Below are positions 22,561 through 34,280 of a stretch of DNA of 64,000 nt, piece by piece. Below the pieces are notes generated by a model, which had not been told where the DNA came from, did not search any database, and saw only the letters and a list, made by a program, of their open reading frames with translations. A program made the position numbers and the translations under genes. The stretch comes from Rhyacichthys aspro (Eukaryota; Chordata; Actinopteri; Gobiiformes; Rhyacichthyidae). The stretch lies in the NCBI GenBank assembly GCA_036850595.1, contig CM072170.1, positions 14,600,303 through 14,664,302 of the forward strand, in the 5' to 3' direction. Each line of letters starts with the position of its first letter. Position 1 is the stretch's first letter.

Positions 22561-22945
22561 CAATTCTTTTCATGTTATCTCTTATCATACATCATGCTCA
22601 TTTAGATTTGTTTGATTAAAGTTCTTTTATTTGGGATTTGATCAGAGGATGAATTAAACTTTTGATGATAATTTAAAAATGACTTCTCTAGAGAGCTATT
22701 CTTTTTTTTTTTTTTTTTTTTTACTGTAGTTGATTACCTGTAAGTCTCTATGTACAGTGTAGTGAAACTATGCTCTTAGCTCCATTAAGCCTTGTAACTG
22801 GACTTCTGTCTTTGCCTACATGCTTAAAGGAATGTGACAATACTGAGCTCTACCAAAACTATGTGGTCACAGTATTAAATAACATTTAGTTAGCTTCTTA
22901 AATGTTGTAAGTAAATAACTAACGTTAAAACTGACTTGTCTATAG
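22560..22945. other. Spacer with poly-T run
   Basis: A poly-T run of about 20 lies at 22703-22722. No gene is seen. Confidence 0.45.
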
Positions 22946-23004
22946 CCACCCGCGACCCCACAAAGTGGGATAAGCGGTAGAAGATGAAATGAAATGAAAT
23001 GAAA
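22945..23004 (+). mobile_element. 3' tip of a fish SINE/LINE with 5-bp tail
   Basis: AGCCACCCGCGACCCCACA, then GGGATAAGCGGTAGAAGATG, is the usual 3' end of a very common fish retroelement. It is followed by about four GAAAT units as the tail. Only this 3' tip is present, as expected for a severely 5'-truncated insertion. Confidence 0.65.
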
Positions 23005-23860
23005 TTTTTCAGCGTTATTCTCAGTTCCTTTATGTATAGTTACTGGCCTGCAACCACACTGTATGACCTGTCTCTGTTGTCCTTGACAAGCCATTAAAAA
23101 CAAAAAAATAATAAAAATAAGTGTGCTCTTGCATTTTTTAAATTCTTAGTTATGAGCATGCTGGGTTAGACTAAGTAAAAAACATGTGAGCTAATTTTAT
23201 CTAGATAAGCGCAGAAATCTACATCCAGCTGTGTCTTACGCCAATGGAGAATATGTGCAGTAGATAGTTTGCAAGCAGCACCCATAAATTACGCCAGTGA
23301 CTCCTTTTTCTTGGATGTCCTTTGGGTGTTTTTGGTCGCTTTAATGAATAACGAAAAATTAATATTTTTCATATTCGGAGGGCATAGGTGCTAAAAACTT
23401 ACGTTGGGCTAGACTCAGCTTTGAGCCAAATGATTGTTTTGGGTATCCCTATGTGGTGTCTCCTGCATCCTCTCCTGCATTCAATCTGTGGACAATCTTT
23501 TAAATAACTACAGCATTCTCCTGCATTTAATAAAAAAAAATCCAAAACATTATCACTACATGTAATACACTAACATTTTAGGCTACAAGTTCTGCAAACG
23601 TCAAATTCCCATAATATCACTTTAAACAATGTGATTCTAAAAGAAACCACACAACTTTAAGGTCTTCTTAAAGTTTTGCAACAAAGATTACAACAGATCG
23701 AACAAAACTGTGAAGATAGTTTTACTCAAGGGCACCTTTACAGCATGTCAACTGAAGAGAGGGTACATTTCACTCTTGAGTAAGAAAGATTTTAAAAAAA
23801 AGAATGAATTGAAGTCAGTGACTGGCCACCTCTGTATGAAATATAGGGCACAATCAGCTG
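23004..23860. other. Spacer, no gene seen
   Basis: AT-rich. The 83-codon frame at 23710-23961 runs from spacer into the next island and has no domain. Confidence 0.4.
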
Positions 23861-24190
23861 GGCTTAGTGTTATCCGAAGGACAGAGATCAGCCCACAGTA
23901 TTTCAGGCGGTTTATACGAGCGCGGACGCCGTATCGGGCTTTATATCAGAGTGTTCAATAATGGCTTCATCTGAGCCTCTCCCATGAAAGAGTCAAAGAT
24001 AACAGATAACTCCGAGGCCGAGGACGAACAGGGGCTGGGGACACCTCTCTGAAAGGCCACTGCGACAGCCACGAGCTCGTTCAGGCCTCGGGAGTTTAAC
24101 CTCAGCTAAATCCACCACTTGATCTGCTGTAGTCTCTCAATTGCTCCTGGCATTTCACATTCAGATGCCGCGCTCAGTACAAAAGAAATA
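23860..24190. other. GC-richer unique island, candidate conserved noncoding element
   Basis: Repeat-free, with CpG-rich segments (GAGCGCGGACGCCGTATCGGG near 23918). Purine-rich GATAACAGATAACTCCGAGG near 23998 carries two GATA-like sites. Confidence 0.32.
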
Positions 24191-25660
24191 GAAAACCGAA
24201 AAGCCTGTAAAACCACTATTATTTATCCCTATATTCATATCTAATATCTATGTTGCACCATCTGTTCCAGAGATATAAGATTATATAAATATTTACTAAA
24301 AAAAAAAGTCCAATAAGAACAAATAATACTATCTCAGTGATGAATGTACATCCAGCGCACAGCTTTGGTTTTGTGTTAGAGTTATTCTGTGAAAATCTAT
24401 ATGAACTGCAGTTTTGAATATGCTGGTATTTTTCAGCACAGACCACAAAAGGATTATTACCATTTATAACTGCATTAGAATAAAAGCACTGGGCTTATAA
24501 TTTGTCACAGGGCAGTTAGACTGAATTAAAAAAAAGTAGAAGTATAGCAATGTTTGGTCGCTGACCCACAACTTTGTGAGATTTGATGTTGTTATTTTCC
24601 ATTATCCTCTGTGTATCCTTTGTGTTTGCATTGTTTTCTAGTAAAACATTCTAAAGGCTTATCTTTTATTGTAGATAATTGGTTTTCATGTGGCAAAGCA
24701 GTTTTAATGTTACGTATGTATTACACAAAGCAGGCTTGGGGCTTGTGTATTACCTGTTGCGATGAACTCGTAAGTAGGACTCGTGGTATTTTCCTTTAAA
24801 TTAAGCTTTCTTTTTGTTGGCTGTCTTGTTGGTTGTTTCTTTCGAACATGTACAGGAAAGTACATATAAGTATAAATACACAGAAGTACATAGAAAAATA
24901 CTTTCAATCCACATAACTTGATTGCACATGCCTTAGAAGTGTAACCTTATTCAAACCCACTTCTCCTTTAACACATTATACTATCTTATACCTTAATACT
25001 ATGTAATATAATCCAATGCAGTATTATCTAATGTAGTACATGTAACGCAGACTATCTAATATAACATAATCTAACAATATTTAATATATACAGCATACAA
25101 TTAAACTTATTATGTAGTTATACAATACCTTATACTATGCAACCAGATCTTATTTCATTGTGCTACATTTGATTTATTCAAAGAGTCTATTGTGTTTAAA
25201 GTAACTCCTGTATATATTTTTTATCAGTTCTGTCATGTCTTGTCTTATCTTCTGCCTCTCATCATTGGGCCTCTCGCTCTCATTAAAGAAGCTCTCCAGA
25301 GATAATTGTTCTTTTCTCATTTAAACTTCAGTTCAGAGTGTGGAAAACTGAAGAACTCTGGGTAAATGAGTGTGAGACAGAGGCTCCAGCAAAAGTAGAC
25401 AATTATTTCAGAAGATTGTGATCCATACAATGAAAATCAAATACTGATGCTTTTTGCAAACGATCCACGGATTATTATTCACTTCATTTGCATGTTTTAA
25501 ATGGGTTTCATCATGGATTTCTCCGTCATTTGGGCACAGTGTCATCCTGTGAAAAGACATATCTCGCCAGAACCCAAAATTTACATAAAATCCAGGGTAT
25601 TTGCGGAAAAATCTAAATTTTTACCTGTTACAGAAGTAGTCTTGTGCATTATTTGCAATT
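24190..25660. other. AT-rich spacer, no gene seen
   Basis: The part at 24950-25150 is a degenerate AT-simple region rich in TAATATAA/TACTATA words, possibly an old AT microsatellite. No gene is seen. Confidence 0.45.
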
Positions 25661-25664
25661 GAAG

Positions 25665-26178
25665 CTGCTTCCACCGGGTCTCCTCAGGGCTGTGTTCTTT
25701 CGCCCCTTTTATTCATTTTATATACAAATGATTGTCGCAGCCAGCATCCACGGCGCCACATTTTAAAATTGGAGGATGTGGAGATTGAAAACCAGTATAA
25801 AAACCTGGGAACAATTCTTGACGACATTGAAGTCATTTGAAGCTCAGGTAGACTCGTTGTGCAAAAAGCCTCATCAGCGAATGTATTTTTATCGGAAGCT
25901 CCGGGGTTATAATGTGGACTCTATGAAATTATGAGATTTAACGAAAATTCTTGTTTTTATTGAGTCTTTAATCACTTTTAAATTTTTCTGCTGGTTTGGT
26001 CTTTTAAATGTAAGAACAGAAATAAATTGTTGAGGATTCATTTGTCCCTGCAGCAATTCATTTTTTAAATGATCTGTTGCGATTTTATGTGTATTGTCTT
26101 GTTTTTAGGTGTTTTTGACTGCTGGCTGCATCACAAATTGCCCTTAGGGGATAATAAAGATCCTTGAACCTTGAACCA
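25665..26178 (+). mobile_element. L2-like LINE, 3' fragment with internal deletion
   Basis: One frame from about 25666 reads STGSPQGCVLSPLLFILYTND, a reverse transcriptase motif. It then jumps in the same frame to KLEDVEIENQYKNLGTILDD, from the downstream region. The catalytic YADD box and the sequence around it are deleted. Stops interrupt the rest. The 3' end TTGCCCTTAGGGGATAATAAAG plus two CCTTGAA units is an L2-type tail. Inactive. The clade (CR1/L2) is inferred from the tail and motif style. Confidence 0.75.
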
Positions 26179-26179
26179 T

Positions 26180-26890
26180 TAGTATGTAGCCTCTTCTGAT
26201 GCCCATTCTACAACAGTTTAGGTGCTGAAGGTGGGATCAATATTTATTTTGGCACACACTGACTTTGTTTGACTGTGATTGAAGGCTTTTTGTCCCTCAA
26301 TGAAACCACCTTCCACGAAAACCTGTGTTGGAAAGAATCATCAAGGGAATTCATGACTTGTTTGTAGAAATTGCCAAAAAATATAAAATCCAAGCTTCCG
26401 ACATAAGAAATGTGATCACAAGCTAAAGACAAATGCTTTTTCAGGCAGAAACTTCTCGACAGTGTAAACAGGTGAAATCCGAGGCTGGTAGAAAACGACA
26501 GATCAAAGTTCTCGTCGAGCGCTGAGCAGAAGCTGACGTGAGGTGGTAGATTTAGGATTTATGTCCATCAGCTTAAGCCTTAGCTGCCTTTGTTCTCCGT
26601 AGACCTCTGTAAACAGCCATTTCCTTCTTACCTTGATCCATCTGACTCATCCTCCATGTTTCAGCGATGATGTTTCTTTACTTGTGGAACTAAGTCAGCT
26701 GAGCGTCAAAAGAGCTTCTCCATTATCAGCAAATCCTTATCTTTGAAGAGGAATATACTTTGTCTTTTACAAAACGGTACAAAGAACTACCAAGCTAGCT
26801 TTAACTTTCATATTCCCTCTGCATCTACACTCACAGCTCAAATCAAAAGCATCGTCTCCTTTGTTTCAGTTTGATCCATTTTCCGGTTAT
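26180..26890. other. Spacer, no gene seen
   Basis: Mixed-composition unique sequence. The segment 26440-26700 is somewhat GC-richer but has no open frame or clear motif cluster. Confidence 0.4.
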
Positions 26891-27180
26891 TATAGATAAG
26901 TCCGTTATTTCATGTCCGCGTTAGATGGAAGTACCTGAATTTGTGCCAGCATCACAACGAGGCTTTTCGACATCTTTCCCTCCGTCTCCGGCTCGTCTCT
27001 CCTGCGTTCTTTTTGAGTGAGAATAAAAGCACAGCAGCCATTCTGATCCAGCCTGCTGTTCACATGACGGGGCATGGGAGTGATGATGAAAAAGTAATTC
27101 TCCCAGGCTTGTTCGAGTCTTTTGAGTCTCTTATGATGCACTCTTTCTATGAAGTGAGAAATAGGTGAAGTTATCAGAAT
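26890..27180. other. Unique island, candidate conserved noncoding element
   Basis: Repeat-free with moderate CpG. Open frames on both strands (26905-27195 minus, 26941-27168 plus) overlap almost completely, which argues against coding. No domain recognised. Confidence 0.28.
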
Positions 27181-27284
27181 GAGAAACATTAACAATGGCT
27201 TTCATTGGTGGAATGTATGTCTACTACAAGACCTGAGGTTGATCCATTGCAAGCCGCATTAAGTCAGTGATGGTTTCCAGCAGA

Positions 27285-27345
27285 AAAAACTGTTGTAAAG
27301 CGCTTTAGGTGCTCAAGACAATACAAAAAGGTGTTATATTAAAGC
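27285..27345 (+). mobile_element. Retroelement 3' tail fragment
   Basis: GTTGTAAAGCGCTTTAGGTGCTCAAGACAATA, then a decayed ATATTAAAGCATGCCATTTA, resembles the 3' end of a common fish LINE/SINE. No other part was recognised. Confidence 0.45.
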
Positions 27346-27649
27346 ATGCCATTTACTATTTATCATTTATTTGGGCCAGGACTGTTTTGGAGGAGGTTGA
27401 TTGGGCTTACTGAGCAGCCACGACTGAGTTCTTTATCCTTATCCTCTCCATTATTCTGTTCTTCGCCTGCCTTCTTCCTCCTCTTCATCTCTGTCCTCCT
27501 CACTCCAGGCTACATCCTCAGATTTATTAAAACATTTAAAATTAAAGTGGGAATTTTATTTACACACACCGGACACACACACCTGAGATGGAAATAATCA
27601 CCACAGACCATAGACCAAAAATAAAACAAAAAATAAAAAACAGTATGTA

Positions 27650-28259
27650 CAGTTGTCCCTCACTATAATACAGTTCACCTTTCGCAGCCTCGCTGTTTCG
27701 CAGATTTTTTTAGTGCACTTTTGCATGCTTTTTTTTTTTTACAGTGTATGAACGTGCATTGTGTTCTACGTCCTGATTGGCTAAGGGAGAACTCGCTCAT
27801 TGTGTTCTGCGTCCTGATTGGCTAAGGGACTGTAGACCATTGTCAATCAGTCTCCTCCGTGCCGTGTCTCCTGTACAGTACAGAATGTGTTCAGCCATAT
27901 TTACATAAATGTTCGATCGCTAGCAGTGTGTCTCTGAAGTGCTGTATGTTTACAAGTTTTCTACCCGACAAAACCCACAGTGTCGACGAAACATTCTGCA
28001 CCGACAAAGGCACCTGCGGTCGCCCCCAAAAGACAGAGGAAGATGCTAAGGTTTGAACTTTGAGAGTGTCTAAACAAGAGAGAAATGTGAGAAAATGTTG
28101 ATGCCTGTCTGAGAAAAGTGTATAAAGTGTGTGGTGAGGGGTTTTACAGCCTTAAAACATTTATAATAATTGTAAAAAATAAAGCTGACTACTTCGTGGA
28201 TTTCACCTATTGCGGGTAATTTTTGGAATGTAACCCCCGCGATAAACGAGGGACCACTG
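27650..28259 (+). mobile_element. Tigger/pogo-like DNA transposon, internally deleted
   Basis: The 610-bp element is flanked by TA at 27648-27649 and 28260-28261. Its ends, CAGTTGTCCCTCACTATA and the complement of CGATAAACGAGGGACCACTG, form a terminal inverted repeat of the pogo/Tigger type. A short frame near 28004-28057 reads TKAPAVAPKRQRKML, the basic start typical of Tigger transposases. A stop then follows, and the rest of the gene has been deleted. An interior duplication of about 38 bp contains CGTCCTGATTGGCTAAGGGA twice (27768 and 27808). It is nonautonomous and would have needed an enzyme in trans. Confidence 0.8.
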
Positions 28260-28260
28260 T

Positions 28261-28884
28261 AGTTATTTTAATGCTAAATTGATTTCATTGCTCACATGTG
28301 AACCTTCCTGTGCTCTCTGCCAATCCTAAACAAGCAGGGTGTAGTGGTGGAGCATAGGCTCAAAAATGAAGCTCTCTCAATTAATGCCCACCTACAGAAC
28401 AGTAAGAAAGCTGTGGCACTAGCAAACACCTGTGAATATTGAAAAGTAATAAACAAATAAATAAATAACATCAAATTGAAATAGGCTACTGTTGTTTAAT
28501 GTCAATTTTTTTTTTTTTTTTATGAACTCAGTCATATGAAAGCATAGGGAGACTTAAATGTCTGATACTGTTACACTGTGTTTACTGTATTTAGTGGTAA
28601 TAAACCTCTCCTGCTTAAGTCATCCAGAGCCTCTTCAGTCCATCATTGTTCTCCAATTCTTCTCAGCTCCAAGGCGGTCACACAATACTCTCACAAACAT
28701 TATGACAAATTGCGCAGAGACAAGTTTTTTTCCGTGTCCCAACAAAGCTGTTTTGATGGCTTTCTTATGTCGGTTGAAAAATGAAAGGACACGGAGAATT
28801 CTTCATAATATTTTCAAGTTTAACATTAGAGCTCTGGGTCGTCTTCTGTGCAACGTTTGATGACATAGGAACAGATGTGTATAC
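28261..28884. other. Spacer, no gene seen
   Basis: Contains poly-T at about 28507-28521 and a short AAAT run near 28450-28468. A 100-codon frame at 28558-28860 has no domain and no supporting context. Confidence 0.4.
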
Positions 28885-30288
28885 AGTTCAAAATAATAGC
28901 AGTCCAACATCACTAACTAGATAAATCACTGCTTTTGGTACAAGTTATATTTCTACATGGCAAATAATTTATGAGCAGGTGTAGTAATAGAAAACCAACA
29001 GGCTTGACATGCATGCTGCTGATGTGAAATTAAATCATTAATGGAAACTAATAACAGTGTAGAGCTCAATGAGTGAGGTCATTCATTCTGTGAAAGAAAA
29101 ACCGGTGTCAAACAGGTGGACCTTATTTAAGAATGAAGGCAACAAATGCTGCACATGCTAGCTGTGCATTTCTCTCTGAAAATGGGTAATTCCAGAGATT
29201 ATTCAGAAGAACAGCGTTGTTTGATTAAAATGTTGAGAAGAGAGGGGAAAACATATAAAGAAGTGAAGAAAATCATAAGCTGCTCAGCTAAAATAATTTC
29301 ATATGCTTTAAAATGGAAACCAAAACCAGAACGCTGTGGAAGAAAAAACAAAACTACTATTCGAATGGATCGGAGAATAGTCAAAATGTTAAGGATTCAG
29401 CCAATGATCGGCTCCAGGAAAACCAAAGAAGGCCTCGAGTTACCTATGAGTACTATGACAATTAGAAGACGTTTGTGTGAACCGAACCTATCACCTACAA
29501 GCCCCTACAAAGTCCCAGTGTTGAAAAAAAAACGAGGTTACAATTTGAACACATTGACTGGCCTAAAAAGAAATGGTGCAATATTTTGTGGACGGATAAA
29601 AGCAAGATTGTTCTTTTTGGTTTGTCAGACGACCTCCAAACCACAGTGCACAGTGAAAACAGTGAAGCACAAGCATCACGATCTGGGGATGTTTCTCATA
29701 CTCTGATGTTGGGCCTATTTATCGCATAAAAGGGATCATGGATCAGTTTGAATACATCAGAACACTTGAAGAAGTCATGCCGAAGAGAAAATGCTCTTGA
29801 AATGTGTGTTTCAACAAGACAACGACCCCAAACACAGCAGTAAGAGCAGCATCTTGGTTCCAGACCGACATAATTGACGTTATGGAGCGACCAGCACAAT
29901 CCACAGACCTTGATCCAATAGAAAACTTGTGGATGATTTAAAAATGCTGTTTTTTGGAATTGTGGAATAGTCCAATCATCCTGGGCTGGAATACCTGGTT
30001 GGTTGACTCCAGAACGATGTAAGCAATTCTCAAAAAGATACAACTAAATATTAGTTCAGAGGAAAACTAAATCTTTCAGTTTATACAGTAGATGTTTGAG
30101 GTTGTAAAGAAAAACGCAGCCCAATATTCCCCTTTTTTGAATTTCTTTAAAGGAATAACACATTTGATATTTTTTCTTCATGTTTTGATTTGGAATAGAA
30201 TGTGCAGTGTTCCCAATCCATTTTTGTGTAAGAATTTTGAGCTTTACTCCCCTTTTTTAACACACTGCTATTATTATAAACACAGCTG
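28884..30288 (+). mobile_element. Tc1/mariner element with both ends
   Basis: Flanked by TA (28882-28883 and 30289-30290). The left end CAGTTCAAAATAATAGCAGT pairs with the right end, whose complement is CAGCTGTG followed by TTTATAATAATAGCAGT; the left end lacks a few bases of the repeat. At 1.4 kb it is slightly shorter than a typical 1.6-kb element. The transposase inside is disabled by frameshifts and stops. The right end is the same family as the 3' part of the chimera at 9786-10743. Confidence 0.88.
29146..29980 (+). pseudogene. Tc1 transposase, disabled
   Basis: The ORF 29146-29706 covers the N-terminal paired-like helix-turn-helix region (SEEQRCLIKMLRREGKTYKE, then SYALKWKPK). It continues through a GRPR-like GRKNKTT stretch and the second helix-turn-helix (STMTIRRRL). 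Near 29570 the family frame shifts: ILWTDKSKIVLFG, with the first catalytic Asp, is in another frame. FQQDNDPKH (second Asp at 29818-29820) and PIENLW (Glu at 29921-29923, about 34 residues on) lie downstream, also out of frame and broken by stops. The start at 29146 may be upstream of the native one at 29182 (ATGGGTAATTCC). Confidence 0.85.
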
Positions 30289-30508
30289 TAAGTGCATAAC
30301 CTCTTATCGTTATATCATAGACCATGCAAATAAGGTAACGAGTTATTTTGGGAGTATTCCCTTCACATACATAAATATACATTCTGCATGAGTCTCAAAT
30401 GAACCCTGAGCACATAGTGAGAGAAACAGAGAGGGCACGGAGACATATAAAGACTATTTCTGGTAAGCACTGCATCTGTTTGTCGTAAATTAAGACATCA
30501 GTTTAGAA

Positions 30509-31275
30509 CAGTGGTGTCAAACTCAAAGTGGTGATGGGCCGCAGTAGTTAATAGGAATCCTGTCAGAGGCCGAAGATTAAAAGATAAATTTTGAATGTGA
30601 GATTCCATTTTCATTTGAGACTTACAAAAGTTATCTTTAACATTAATTTTCTCCTCTAATGGAAACAGGTTTTAGTTGGATTTGAACAGTTTTTAGTTGG
30701 ATCTGAAATGGTTTTTAGATGGATTTGAGCAGGTTTTAGTCAGATTTTAACAAGTTTTAGTTAGATTTGAACAGGTTTATTTGAATTTAAACAGTTTTTA
30801 GATGGATTTGATCAGGTTTTAGTTGAATTTGAACAGTTTTTAGATGGATTTGATCAGGTTTTTGTTGAATGTGAACAGTTTTTAGTTGGATCTGAAATGG
30901 TTTTAGATGGATTTGAGCAGGTTTTAGTCAGATTTTAACAAGTTTTAGTTAGATTTGAACAGGTTTTAGTTGAATTTGAACAGTTTTTAGATGGATTTGA
31001 TCAGGTTTTAGTTGAATTTGAACAGTTTTTAGATGGATTTGATCAGGTTTTTGTTGAATGTGAACAGTTTTTAGTTGGATCTGAAATGGTTTTAGATGGA
31101 TTTGATCAGGTTTTAATTGGATTTGAACAGATTTTATTTTTCTTTGTTGCAGAAATCTAAAACCTGTCCAATTCAAACCTCGTGCCAAAAATATCCCCTT
31201 CTAAATGTACTGAAGGGCCACAGAAAACTTTGCAAAGGGCCACATTTAGCCCCTGGGCCTTGAGTTTGACGTGTG
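30509..31275 (+). mobile_element. hAT-like element with higher-order minisatellite, copy 2
   Basis: The ends are CAGTGGTGTCAAACTCAA and, as complement, CACACGTCAAACTCAAGG. The flanking 8-mers GTTTAGAA (30501-30508) and ATTTAGAA (31276-31283) differ at one base and fit the hAT target pattern with T at position 2 and A at position 7. The interior is an array of about 24-bp units (GTTTTAGTTGGATTTGAACA and variants) from 30670 to 31135, with one inverted unit near 31158-31178. A distinctive AACAGTTTTTAGTTGGATCT recurs at 30685, 30874 and 31063, exactly 189 bp apart. No transposase. Confidence 0.75.
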
Positions 31276-31284
31276 ATTTAGAAC

Positions 31285-31880
31285 ATATAGAGACCAGACC
31301 TTATACCAAAAGATTTTTTGTTGTTGATATTCTTTTGAACCCGGTTTGCAACATTTCCTGTGTCACTTTTTCTGTATTTTGTCCATGACATTATGTTATG
31401 TAGACGGAACAGTTAAAAGATGACATTAAGACAGTAGAGCAATTGTAAAGCCTGAGCGATACATCCGTTAGTAGGAAATCTGTGATCTGCTGATGCTAGT
31501 TTCTTTTTGGCATAAAGGACATTAGTAGACATGGATTGCGTGTTAGTGGGACAATGATGGCTAACAGGACAGTAGCTTAAAAGTGGTCTTTAGAACATCT
31601 TTCTTACCTCATTGTAAAGCTTTACTCTTTCAAGGTACAAAGAAGCAGCCCAAAAGAACTATGCACATTAATTCTCCTCTGCTGGGCTCAGGGAATTCCA
31701 GCCTGCTGTGTGGGATGGAGAAAATAGAAAAAAAAAAAAAACACTCCACAGCCTTACAGACTAAATGATGGTGTTAGGATTATTGGGGACCACCAGTTCA
31801 GTGAAGCAGAAAATGGGAATGTGCTTGTGAGGACACACCAGTTTACTCGAGGAACGGCGGCTCCCACAGCAACTGACCTC
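31285..31880. other. Spacer, no gene seen
   Basis: Unique AT-rich sequence with no coding or repeat signal recognised. Confidence 0.4.
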
Positions 31881-32470
31881 AGCAAAAAGACAACAAAATA
31901 AAAAAAAATCCATGGCGTAATGCAGCATGGGCTAATTGTATGTAATTGGAATTCATCAAAAGCGTGAATGCACGGCAACAGTCGACTGAATCGCGGACTC
32001 ATAACAATTTTACACATTTTTAAAGAGCTAAATTCAACTACGGTGAAATTAATCACGTTTATTATGGGCCTGTAATGAATTTTCTGTTACAATGCACTCA
32101 TTCTCACACTGGATCATCCATACACCTACACACAACAGCAACAATGATTTTCTTGTGATATTTTCAGCCCATGTTGCTCTAATGAAGCCTAATTAACCCC
32201 CTTCAAATACTGAAGCACCACACCGGATGACACAACAATGGATCTTTTTAAACTGAAATTAATTGGAATATAACTGACAGTAAATATATTCATTTGTTGT
32301 TTGTTTTTTTTTTACCTTTTTTTTTGGAAGCAAACAGTGCAAGAAATGAAGTTGACATGCTTCTGATTTGTTTTGTCTGGAAAGAAATGCAATTAGTGTC
32401 AAAGTATTTTTAGCGACGGCAGCGAAACGGAGCATTCTGCGTTAAGGTGTTGAGTCAAATAAAAGCTGTG
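31880..32470. other. Unique island, candidate conserved noncoding element
   Basis: Repeat-free with GGGCTAATTGTATGTAATTGG near 31929 and AAATTAATCACG near 32046. A poly-T interruption lies at about 32306-32328. The 100-codon minus-strand frame at 31754-32056 has no domain. Confidence 0.27.
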
Positions 32471-32715
32471 ATTTTTATTTGGAAAAAATGTGGGATCAGT
32501 AACTGTTTAGAAAAAAAAAAAGAACAGGTGATGTATTGTGGCACTAGTACAATAATATGCACAATAATATGAACAACTTTGGATGGATTATTCTTGGATG
32601 TTCTGTAAGAGCTCATTCAGGGCTGAATTTATAATAATATATCTATAATAATAAAAGGTTGGATTGCATATTATATTGCACATTTTTTCTTTCTTTTTTT
32701 TCTTTTCTTTTCTAT

Positions 32716-32912
32716 TTCTATTCTTTATGGTTAAGGTTGTCTATTGCTGTTTCTGCTTGTCCTGATGTTATTAATGTTTTAGTGTATTGTACCAAGTGTT
32801 TGAATGTTGTTGAAACTTTGAGCTGCTGCTGTCTTGGCCAGGACACTCTTGAAAAAGAAATTTTTAATCTCAATGAGGTTTTCCTGGTTAAATAAAGGTA
32901 AAAAAAAAAAAA
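32716..32912 (+). mobile_element. LINE 3' end with poly-A tail
   Basis: TCTTGGCCAGGACACTCTTG, TTTTTAATCTCAATGAGG, TTTTCCTGGTTAAATAAAGG and then poly-A is the 3' terminus of a common fish non-LTR retroelement, with an AATAAA signal. Only the 3' end is present. The family was not resolved. Confidence 0.7.
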
Positions 32913-33047
32913 AAAAAAATATATATATATAAAAAAAAAAAAAAACTATGGTTATGAAAAAGAATCCATTGCTTAAATTAAAAATACACACCCCCCAAAC
33001 ACACAATTTTTTACTTTTGGGAAAAATTGATGGGTGAAAAATGGTGG

Positions 33048-33081
<34 letters not shown>
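33048..33081. repeat. Poly-A run of 34
   Basis: An uninterrupted run, probably a second retroelement tail or a slippage product. It follows another poly-A at about 32900-32945, separated by about 100 bp. Confidence 0.9.
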
Positions 33082-33084
<3 letters not shown>

Positions 33085-33331
33085 ATCTTGTCCTGCTATA
33101 GACCACATCCTTAGAGCTTAGAGGAGTCACACCAGAAAAACCTTCTGGATGTCTAAGGCAGGAGAACTTTACTTACCATCAATACTCAAAATTGTGTAAC
33201 TGCATTGATCATTCAGGTTTGTTTTTATAGGAATAAGATTATAACACCTTGCATATGTCAGTACGGAGCCTCAATATGGAAAGATGCTTAAGTTGAGGTA
33301 AGGCTTGTTGGCGTGTTGCCTTGATGTAAAA

Positions 33332-33847
33332 AAGTGGTGTCAAACTCAGTGGTGAGGGGCCCCAATAGTTCATAAGAATCCTTCCAGGGGCCGAAGATGG
33401 TGACACTTAGAAGCTTGTATTAAATGTTGAAAGTGAGTTTTCATCTTCATTTGAGTCTTACATAAGTTATCTTTAACATTACTTTCCTCCGTTTATGGAA
33501 ACTGGTTTTAGATTAATTTGAACAGGTTTTATTTGGATTTGAACTAGTTTTTTATCGATTTGAAACTGGCTGGTTTTAGATGGATTTGAGCAAGTTTAAA
33601 TTGGATTTGAACTGGTTTTAGATGGATTTGAGCAGGTTTCACTTGAATTTAAGCTGGTTTTATTTGGACTTGAGCTGATTATACATATCTTTGTAGCTAC
33701 AAATAAAATTAATCTGAATTAAATCCATCTAAAACCTGTTCAAATCCAATTTAAACCTAGCACCGAAAATACCACCTATTAAATGCATTGAAGGGCCACA
33801 TTAAACAGGGGTCGCATTTGGCCCCGGGCCTTAAGTTTGACCTGTTG
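33332..33847 (+). mobile_element. hAT-like element with internal minisatellite, copy 3
   Basis: Starts AAGTGGTGTCAAACTCAGTGG and ends GGGCCTTAAGTTTGACCTGT. The left 160 bp matches copy 2 (GAGTCTTACATAAGTTATC, then TTTAACATTA). The array at about 33500-33680 has fewer and more diverged units (GGTTTTAGATGGATTTGAGC). Inverted units follow at 33725-33765 (AAAACCTGTTCAAATCCAAT), so the array could fold back. The target duplication was not recognisable. Confidence 0.65.
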
Positions 33848-33849
33848 AC

Positions 33850-34280
33850 CTGTTTAGTCTATGCAGTATCTTTACATTTAGGCCATAAGTGAAGTTATAA
33901 CCAAAATTTTTCCATGACAATTGGCGTTGCAGGGCTGTTACTCCATTTTTTACAACTTTTTCTACCTTTTTACTGATGCAAACAACATGGCATTGCCTTG
34001 ATTGTATTAAACTGAGGTTACTGGCATGGGGTGGTTACTCAAATCACCTCCAGTTAATTATAAAGTACCTCCCTTTTTCAAAAACAGTATCTGAAAGCCC
34101 CCTTGTTGGTCAGGTTAGGAAAACAAGATCTGATTATATTCTTGCTTTTTAGTAATAATCAGCTTGTTTGTCATGGGTTACAAATGTTGCTAGTCTTAAT
34201 GCCTAGAACCTGAAGTCTGTTTTCCTAAATCCTTGGGTGTATCCTGATACTGTTTTACCTAGCAGCATATACAAATCATG
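33850..34280. other. Spacer, no gene seen
   Basis: AT-rich with no signal recognised. Confidence 0.4.

Noticed and set aside
30949..31188. A 79-codon minus-strand frame encoding near-perfect 8-residue peptide repeats (QIQLKP/QIHLKT)
   Set aside because: The repeat is produced by the 24-bp minisatellite (24 = 8 codons) inside an hAT-like element. The frame is open only because the array unit lacks stops in that phase, and there is no coding context.
32779..33108. A 109-codon minus-strand frame rich in phenylalanine
   Set aside because: It is the translation of poly-A tails read on the opposite strand.
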